This document shows positions 1-4,033 of a stretch of DNA of 12,247 nucleotides, piece after piece; within the stretch, counting starts at the first letter, position 1; each line of letters begins with the position of its first letter. This stretch comes from Candidatus Aenigmatarchaeota archaeon (GTDB lineage Archaea > Aenigmatarchaeota > Aenigmatarchaeia > GW2011-AR5). The position numbers and the translations under genes were made by a program. The stretch covers positions 1 to 12,247 of the forward strand of contig JACPJX010000033.1 of NCBI GenBank assembly GCA_016187365.1. Reading direction: 5' to 3'. The notes beneath the pieces are model-generated. The model was not told where the DNA came from and made no database searches. It saw only the letters and a program-made list of their open reading frames with translations.

Positions 1-1
1 T

Positions 2-103
2 ACTGGCAGACGGTCACCAAAAAAGGCCGCTTTTATAGAGGCCGCAAGAAGCATGGGTGACGCGGAAGTAAATGAATATATAGAAGAATTGTACAGGGCT
101 TGA
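2..103 (+). CDS. C-terminal end of an unrecognised protein, convergent with rps7
   Basis: The second plus-strand frame is open from the window edge to a TGA at 101-103 and gives the last 33 residues of a protein, ending EYIEELYRA. The stretch is charged and looks helical. I recognise no family. The stop lies 4 nt from the rps7 stop on the other strand, so the two genes would be tail to tail. Archaea often have elongation factor genes after rps7; here the opposing gene ends the string. A competing frame, open from base 1 to 60 and ending RGRKKHG, cannot be excluded, so the call rests on length, composition and neat spacing. Confidence 0.45.
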   Translation, partial: TGRRSPKKAAFIEAARSMGDAEVNEYIEELYRA

Positions 104-107
104 CAAC

Positions 108-794
108 TTACCTCGCCCCGCTCGCCTCGCGCTCCACCCTCTCCTTTTCCTTTATCGCGTAGGAATCCTGCAGGCCCCTGTAGGCGGCGTCTATCTCGTC
201 GGCGAGCGCCTCGTGGGTGCGCTTTTTCTTGTTGAACGCCGACCTGTATGCGGACTGCGCAAAAAATCTCAGTGTCTTGTCAACCCTTCTCTGCGGCGCC
301 GTGACGACGGCCTCGCGGGCGACTATGCTGCCGAGCTGGTACGTCATTATCTCCTCCCTCAGCGCTGAATTCTCTATCGCCCTGACAAGGACTTCAATCG
401 GGTTCTTGCTCTCCCTCTTCTCCAGTATCTCGAGGGCCTTCTCGACGACGCCCAGCGCGTTCATGTAGCTCCCGCCGAATTTTCCTGAGGTGATTTTGTG
501 CTTCTTTCCCATGTGCCCCGACACCATGAGATGCAGCGCAAGCCTCTCGACGACGTGCATCTTCGACTTGTGGAACCTGTTCCTGTGGACGCCGGCAGAC
601 CTCGGCAGCAGTTTCGGCTCGAGGTTGATGAACTGTTTCAGGCTCGGGTCGAGGACATCGATATTGGAATCCCACCTGCCGAAGAGCTTTATGTTGGTGA
701 ACTTCGTCTTTTCCCTCTGCACGGCTTTTTTTACAGTCTTCCTTGCAGGCCTTTTTGCCGGCATTCTTTTCTGCATTGGTTTTTGTTCCGCCAT
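108..794 (-). CDS. rps7: 30S ribosomal protein S7 (uS7)
   Basis: S7 is a primary binder of the 3' major domain of 16S rRNA and lines the E site of the small subunit head. The 228-residue product starts MAEQKPMQKR and has a Lys/Arg-rich N-terminal tail of about 30 residues. It then shows archaeal S7 signatures: KLFGRWD, LVRAIENSALREE, a PQRRVDKTLRFF segment (bacterial PVRR-type loop) and a C-terminus reading DSYAIKEKERVER. The frame is open upstream to an ATG at 845, but that ATG lies inside a strong inverted repeat and the added residues (PLHIIIILKRK) do not look like S7, so I take the ATG at 792-794, behind a weak purine-rich GAAGAG. The stop is TAA. The 163-nt leader between rps12 and this start is heavily structured and may regulate it. 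Confidence 0.95.
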   Translation of the reverse strand: MAEQKPMQKRMPAKRPARKTVKKAVQREKTKFTNIKLFGRWDSNIDVLDPSLKQFINLEPKLLPRSAGVHRNRFHKSKMHVVERLALHLMVSGHMGKKHKITSGKFGGSYMNALGVVEKALEILEKRESKNPIEVLVRAIENSALREEIMTYQLGSIVAREAVVTAPQRRVDKTLRFFAQSAYRSAFNKKKRTHEALADEIDAAYRGLQDSYAIKEKERVEREASGAR

Positions 795-836
795 ATGCTC
801 TTCGCCATCTTTACGTTTCAGAATGATTATTATGTG

Positions 837-890
837 CAACGGCATTGAAAACCATTGGCCTCAGCCAGAGGATGAAACTCAATGCCGTTG
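837..890 (-). promoter_or_regulatory. rps7 leader stem-loop II
   Basis: A perfect 12-bp inverted repeat, CAACGGCATTGA at 837-848 and TCAATGCCGTTG at 879-890, encloses a 30-nt loop with a small inner pairing. On the minus-strand transcript it lies about 43 nt upstream of the chosen rps7 start and covers the alternative ATG at 845. Its CAACGG/CCGTTG arms also occur in the neighbouring hairpin at 916-936, so exchange of partners is possible. Function is inferred only from structure and position. Confidence 0.6.
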
Positions 891-895
891 ACATG

Positions 896-957
896 ACAAA
901 GATGTTGGAAACCTTCAACGGAACTCTGTTCCGTTGGTGGAGTATTAACGTCTTTGT
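896..957 (-). promoter_or_regulatory. rps7 leader stem-loop I
   Basis: An outer stem pairs 896-906 with 947-957 (10 of 11 positions). An inner perfect 9-bp hairpin pairs CAACGGAAC (916-924) with GTTCCGTTG (928-936) around a 3-nt loop. The outer stem ends directly beside the rps12 stop codon at 958-960, so the structure begins as soon as the rps12 frame ends. It could be an intercistronic processing or regulatory structure. There is no U-tract, so a simple terminator is not supported. Confidence 0.55.
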
Positions 958-1383
958 TCATTTCGTCGCCTTCTGCTTCCTCCCCGTTCTCAGCATCTCG
1001 AGCGAGAGGTCATTGACCTTGGATACCCTGTATTTCAGCCCGGACATGGAGCCTACGGAGCCGCCCTGCGAGCCGCCCATTCCCTCCACGACAACCTGGT
1101 CGTGCTCGGAAATCTGGTTTATCGCGCCTGTCTTCGGCACAAATGCAGTCACCTGCTTTCCGTTCTTCACCAACCGGACTCGGACGCACTTGATGAGGCC
1201 GGAGTGCGGCTGCTTCTGCTCTATCATCCTCTTCTCGAGGACGATGCCGCGGGCCTGCGGCGCGTCTTCCATGGGGTCCTTCTTTTTCTTGATGTCAAGG
1301 ACCCTCGTCCTGTAATTTACCTTCCTCCATCTGAACCTTTTCCTGTCCTTTTTCAGTTTCCTTGCCCCGAATTCTCCTGCCAT
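958..1383 (-). CDS. rps12: 30S ribosomal protein S12 (uS12), divergent decoding loops
   Basis: S12 sits at the decoding centre and helps monitor codon-anticodon pairing. The 141-residue product has the archaeal length and the order expected: basic N-terminus (MAGEFGARKLKKDRKRFRWR), a CVRVRLVKNGKQVTAF core strand and the ending NDLSLEML. Three loops that are normally almost invariant differ: KQPNSA is KQPHSG (about residues 58-63), the archaeal PGDG turn is PKTG, and the GDIPGVR loop is GSMSGLK. The frame is intact, so these are substitutions, not sequence breakage. The ATG follows a good Shine-Dalgarno GAGGT at 1390-1394 with a 6-nt spacer. A 130-bp structured element lies just upstream. It could be a true but divergent S12 or a second paralogue. 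Confidence 0.95.
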   Translation of the reverse strand: MAGEFGARKLKKDRKRFRWRKVNYRTRVLDIKKKKDPMEDAPQARGIVLEKRMIEQKQPHSGLIKCVRVRLVKNGKQVTAFVPKTGAINQISEHDQVVVEGMGGSQGGSVGSMSGLKYRVSKVNDLSLEMLRTGRKQKATK

Positions 1384-1389
1384 TAATAT

Positions 1390-1394
1390 ACCTC
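1390..1394 (-). promoter_or_regulatory. rps12 ribosome binding site
   Basis: GAGGT on the minus strand, 6 nt before the rps12 ATG. Its last bases abut the left copy of the 9-bp direct repeat (1393-1401), so the neighbouring insertion stopped just short of destroying it. Confidence 0.7.
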
Positions 1395-1540
1395 AATAGA
1401 GGATTGTATCCAATTCCCGTATGACGATGGCGGACGTAGCGGTATACGCGTCCCGCGTATACCGCAGCTAGGGGTATTGTGTTTTCACAATACCCCTCAC
1501 GTCCGCCATCATACTTATTCTGGATACAATCTCAATAGAG
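1393..1540. repeat. 9-bp flanking direct repeat (probable target-site duplication)
   Basis: TCAATAGAG occurs at 1393-1401 and again at 1532-1540, each immediately outside the 11-bp inverted repeats at 1402-1412 and 1521-1531. The perfect match and exact abutment are what a transposition target duplication leaves. Confidence 0.75.
1402..1531. mobile_element. 130-bp MITE-like element with branched internal structure
   Basis: Terminal inverted repeats GATTGTATCCA (1402-1412) and TGGATACAATC (1521-1531) match perfectly and are bracketed by a 9-bp direct repeat. Inside, 1419-1437 pairs with 1499-1514 (16 bp with one 3-nt bulge). Within that lie two perfect 12-bp hairpins: 1439-1450 with 1454-1465 (3-nt loop) and 1470-1481 with 1486-1497 (TTTT loop). 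About 102 of 130 bases can pair, forming a three-way junction on an outer stem, either as RNA or as a DNA cruciform. No protein is encoded, so it would need a transposase supplied elsewhere. It occupies the rps12 upstream region. I do not recognise the family from its ends. A non-mobile structured RNA gene is the alternative, but the flanking duplication argues for insertion. Confidence 0.75.
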
Positions 1541-1551
1541 TTGAGGGAGAA

Positions 1552-1560
1552 AGTATAAAA
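1552..1560 (-). promoter_or_regulatory. TATA-like box for rps12
   Basis: TTTTATACT on the minus strand. At usual archaeal spacing (about 25 nt), transcription would begin near 1530, at the right end of the inserted element. Removing the element plus one repeat copy (139 bp) would place this box about 34 nt before the rps12 ATG, a normal position for a short-leader archaeal gene. No promoter data are available. Confidence 0.45.
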
Positions 1561-1578
1561 GCGTTCAAAAAATTCATT

Positions 1579-2982
1579 TCACTTCTTGCCGGGACGGAAC
1601 TCGTCATAAAGGGCTCTCTGCGCTTCCATTCCATAATCCCTGCTGCCGTCATTGCTCCGTCTTTTGAGTATGTATCCTATCGAAACCTTTCCCATGTCAT
1701 GGCCGAATGCTATCGGAATGTCTCTTTTCCTTATTGCATGGCTCCCCCGGTCAAGTATTCCGACTGAACCTCCGTTCTCAAGATCATCAAGGCTGTTCAT
1801 GCCGTTTCCCACGGCGCCAACAAGCGAAAAGCCGGCGTACTTTCTTGTCGAGACATGACCTCTTTTTCTGCTGCTGAAGAGATTGTTCAATGCGCCGTCG
1901 GCATAAGGCTCTGTATCTGAATCCACATCAGGCACGGCAAGCAGCGCATAATCTTCCTGGAGAAAAACTACATATTCCATGCCGCTGTCGTAGAGCATGT
2001 TTTGGAGTCCTTTTATGTCCCCCTCTATCAAATAAAGTATCATGTCTCTCCCGGCAACGAGTTTCACCGGGGTTTTTTGGCCTTCCTGATAGACTATGCG
2101 GGTTTTCGGCCCGCCTATGTTGTCCCAGCGTGTTACGTATATTTCTGGCATGCCGCCTTCTATGAAGTACCTTTCTATGCCGTGAACCGCCCTTCTTCCG
2201 GGAAGTTTCGCGGCAAGAACAGCGGCGTCTTTCGTCTCGTCAGTGTCAAGCTGCGGGACGGTCTCCCCGACATGTTCGTCATTAATGGTAAGTATTCCTC
2301 TTACATTGGTTATCATCCACATCCTGTCTGCCCCGAATGAATAAAGATAGCCGGATGCTGCTGTGTCTGAGCCGTTCCTCCCGAGCGTTTTCAGCGCTCC
2401 TGTGTCCCTGTCAACCCCGCCATATCCGGGAAGAACAATTATCCTATGGCTGTTTTTTTCCCGCATGGCAGACGCCTTTTTTCTGCTTTCGGAGAGGTCT
2501 ATCCTGGCGTTGTGGCAGTCCCCGCTCACTGCAAGCGGGCTCTGCCTTAAATCAACAAATTCTGAATCATGACCGCTTTCCCGCAGTATCCCGTCAAAAA
2601 GGGCTGCCGAAAGGGTCTCACCTTCAAGATGTCGGCACGCAGTATATGACCTGTGGTTGTTGCGATCGCTTCTGGGGGGCATGTTTTGCGGCATGCGGCG
2701 AAATTCATTATAAATCGAATCTCTCCTCGAATCCAGGAGCGGCCTGCTTCTTGATGGCAGCAGGCGGTAAATATGCTCAAACCCTTCGAAAACAGCTTCG
2801 GGATCTACGCTGCCTCCGTTCTCTGCATGTCTGATCGCGTCTTTTATCCTGTTTGTCGTCCCGCCGTTTGCAGAAGCGATGAATACGACATTATCGTCAA
2901 ATATTCCCCACTGATCAATTATTCTTTGAATTTTTTCCATTGAATCAAGGGTGCCGCCGCCGCATTTCACTATGTCTGTCAT
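1579..2982 (-). CDS. Aspartate kinase-like protein with C-terminal ACT-type region
   Basis: Aspartate kinase phosphorylates aspartate, the first step to Lys, Thr, Met and diaminopimelate. The 467-residue product begins with VKCGGGTLDS (residues 5-14, in place of the usual KFGGTS). It continues with SANGGTTN (37-44), EGETLSA (120-126), a glycine/nucleotide segment GYGGVDRDTG, TLGRNGSDTAA (199-209) and TNVRGI (225-230, where TDVxGV is typical). The C-terminal third (about 306-445) is ACT-like, with FSLVGAVGNGM at 385-395, so feedback control by an amino acid is possible. The altered KFGGTS and TDV motifs make substrate and activity uncertain; another amino acid kinase role is possible. Its codon use is more mixed and A/T-richer than that of the polymerase genes. 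It interrupts the usual nusA-rps12 pairing and has its own TATA-like sequence, which suggests separate acquisition. Confidence 0.85.
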   Translation of the reverse strand: MTDIVKCGGGTLDSMEKIQRIIDQWGIFDDNVVFIASANGGTTNRIKDAIRHAENGGSVDPEAVFEGFEHIYRLLPSRSRPLLDSRRDSIYNEFRRMPQNMPPRSDRNNHRSYTACRHLEGETLSAALFDGILRESGHDSEFVDLRQSPLAVSGDCHNARIDLSESRKKASAMREKNSHRIIVLPGYGGVDRDTGALKTLGRNGSDTAASGYLYSFGADRMWMITNVRGILTINDEHVGETVPQLDTDETKDAAVLAAKLPGRRAVHGIERYFIEGGMPEIYVTRWDNIGGPKTRIVYQEGQKTPVKLVAGRDMILYLIEGDIKGLQNMLYDSGMEYVVFLQEDYALLAVPDVDSDTEPYADGALNNLFSSRKRGHVSTRKYAGFSLVGAVGNGMNSLDDLENGGSVGILDRGSHAIRKRDIPIAFGHDMGKVSIGYILKRRSNDGSRDYGMEAQRALYDEFRPGKK

Positions 2983-3009
2983 TTTTATCCTGAAACTTTT
3001 TATGAGAAA

Positions 3010-3018
3010 ATTATTAAA
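3010..3018 (-). promoter_or_regulatory. TATA-like box before the aspartate kinase-like gene
   Basis: TTTAATAAT on the minus strand, centred about 32 nt before the ATG at 2980-2982, would give a very short leader. A weak AGGAT precedes the start codon. It lies in the 48-nt gap after nusA and supports independent transcription of this gene. Inferred from composition only. Confidence 0.35.
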
Positions 3019-3030
3019 AGAGCTTGCGCA

Positions 3031-3432
3031 TCACTTTATTTTCATTTCCGCGCCGAAGAGCCTCTTGAGGAAATGGTTCATTATCCGTATGTTGCTCCCG
3101 TTCTTCCCTATTATGCGGGAACGGCTCGAGGGCTTTATCCTGACGTGGACTAAGTTGCCGTCCGCCTTTATGTGCTGGGCGTCATGTATCATGTTCCTTA
3201 TGAACTGCTCCATGTCGGGCGAGTATTCTATGAGTTTTATGCTCTTCTTGAAGGCCCTTTCGGCGTTCTTTACCTTCGCGCCGTTCTTGCCGACCGCAAG
3301 CCCGTACTGGCCTTCCCCCACGACGAAATAGATGTCGCCGCCGTCCTCCATGCAGTCCATCACGGAAGAATTGGTGAGGCCCTGGAACATGTTCATCGAC
3401 TGTATCTGCTTCGTGTCCAGTACTACTTTCAT
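3031..3432 (-). CDS. nusA: Archaeal NusA-like transcription factor, two KH domains
   Basis: Archaeal NusA is a small RNA-binding protein, equivalent to the KH part of bacterial NusA, encoded with the polymerase genes and thought to act in transcription elongation or termination. The 133-residue product has a first KH core GEGQYGLAVGKNGAKV (about residues 39-54) and a second, SRSRIIGKNGSNIRI (about 104-118), each with a GxxG-type loop (GKNG). It lacks the bacterial N-terminal and S1 domains, as expected in archaea. The ATG has a GAGGGG sequence 3 nt upstream, partly tied up in a small hairpin. It follows rpl30e after a 101-nt gap that holds three hairpins. Confidence 0.93.
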   Translation of the reverse strand: MKVVLDTKQIQSMNMFQGLTNSSVMDCMEDGGDIYFVVGEGQYGLAVGKNGAKVKNAERAFKKSIKLIEYSPDMEQFIRNMIHDAQHIKADGNLVHVRIKPSSRSRIIGKNGSNIRIMNHFLKRLFGAEMKIK

Positions 3433-3533
3433 ATACCCCTCATCTCCGATGAGTCTCTGCAGAGAACTTTGTTCTCTGAGATCTTGAAGGAATTATATTC
3501 CTTCACAGAGTATCCCATATTATTTTCATCTTA
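3433..3533 (-). promoter_or_regulatory. nusA leader with three tandem hairpins
   Basis: Three perfect hairpins fill this gap: CTCATC/GATGAG (3439-3444 with 3448-3453), CAGAGAAC/GTTCTCTG (3460-3467 with 3471-3478) and GAAGGAAT/ATTCCTTC (3486-3493 with 3497-3504). All have 3-nt loops. The one nearest nusA pairs the GAG of the GAGGGG ribosome binding site (3436-3441), so its folding should reduce nusA translation. Segments overlap with alternatives (CTCTG at 3474-3478 with CAGAG at 3506-3510), so several folds are possible. Feedback by NusA itself, an RNA-binding protein, is plausible but unproven. Confidence 0.55.
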
Positions 3534-3800
3534 TCACTTTGTGTAGCCCACCATGGCGACCGGGAACGGCCTGCCTGTCTTCGTCCCGAGCTCCGCCTGG
3601 TCGCCTGAAAACCCGAATATTTCAACGCTGCCCTCGTTGAACTTCGTCGCGTCCCTCACGCTTTTCTGCAGGAAGTCGGGGCAGTTCGACGCGAAGACGA
3701 CTTTCCTGATCTTGCCGCTGTTTATCCCTTTGACTATCTCCCTCGTCCCTATCATCGGCGCGCCTTCCGGAAGCTTTTCTATCGTTTCCACAATTATCAC
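3534..3800 (-). CDS. rpl30e: 50S ribosomal protein L30e (eL30 / L7Ae family)
   Basis: L30e is a small RNA-binding protein of the L7Ae fold, found in archaeal and eukaryotic large subunits and commonly encoded between rpoA2 and nusA. The 88-residue product has the family pattern: GTREIVKGINSGKIRKVVFA near the N-terminus, the conserved SNCP (about residues 37-40) and a late AELGTKTGRP, matching the ELGxxxGRP of L30e. The GTG at 3798-3800 is chosen because it overlaps the restored-frame rpoA2 stop (GTGA), the usual form of translational coupling. A downstream GTG at 3789-3791 is the alternative. The upstream extension in the same frame is only shifted rpoA2 sequence. Confidence 0.9.
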   Translation of the reverse strand: MIIVETIEKLPEGAPMIGTREIVKGINSGKIRKVVFASNCPDFLQKSVRDATKFNEGSVEIFGFSGDQAELGTKTGRPFPVAMVGYTK

Positions 3801-4033
3801 TTCTTTTTGTACATCTGCTTCATCTTCTCCATGTCGATGCCGAGTTTCACCATGCCCGTCCCGATAGGCGCTATCTGCCCCACTATGATGTTTTCTATTA
3901 TGCCCTCGAGCTTGTCGGTCTCGCCGGAGAACGAGGCGTTTATCAGGTGCTTCTTCGTTTCCTCGAAATTGGCCCTCGCAAGGACGGACGACTGCTTCCC
4001 CGAGACGCCGTACCTGCCTATGTCCCTGAGAGT
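3797..4033 (-). pseudogene. rpoA2: rpoA2 3' end, out of frame with the main rpoA2 ORF
   Basis: In the frame one step from the main A'' ORF, the sequence reads LRDIGRYGVSGKQSSVLARA, followed by NFEETKKHL and ending IVGQIAPIGTGMVKL then MYKKK, stop TGA at 3797-3799. This is the standard C-terminal conserved region of A''/Rpb1 (region H). It has no start codon of its own and must once have been, or still is, fused to the upstream ORF. The join lies at 4027-4035, where about 12 codons of the consensus (the ADxMTxxG stretch) are also missing. The segment keeps conserved residues, so decay is either very recent or only apparent. Confidence 0.8.

Noticed and set aside
25..45. Possible terminator hairpin at the left edge
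   Set aside because: The two GGCCGC copies (25-30 and 40-45) are direct, not inverted, repeats within the probable convergent coding end.
795..845. rps7 start at the ATG at 845
   Set aside because: The extra residues do not resemble S7, the ATG lies inside a 12-bp inverted repeat and the start at 794 gives a normal basic N-terminus.
1402..1531. tRNA or CRISPR-type repeat explanation for the hairpins
   Set aside because: No tRNA T-loop or CCA-type features fit, the stems are far longer than tRNA arms, and there is no spaced repeat array.
1491..3442. Second copy of the 130-bp element near nusA
   Set aside because: Only a 9-base match (TACCCCTCA at 1491-1499 and 3434-3442) is shared; there are no matching terminal repeats or direct repeats there.
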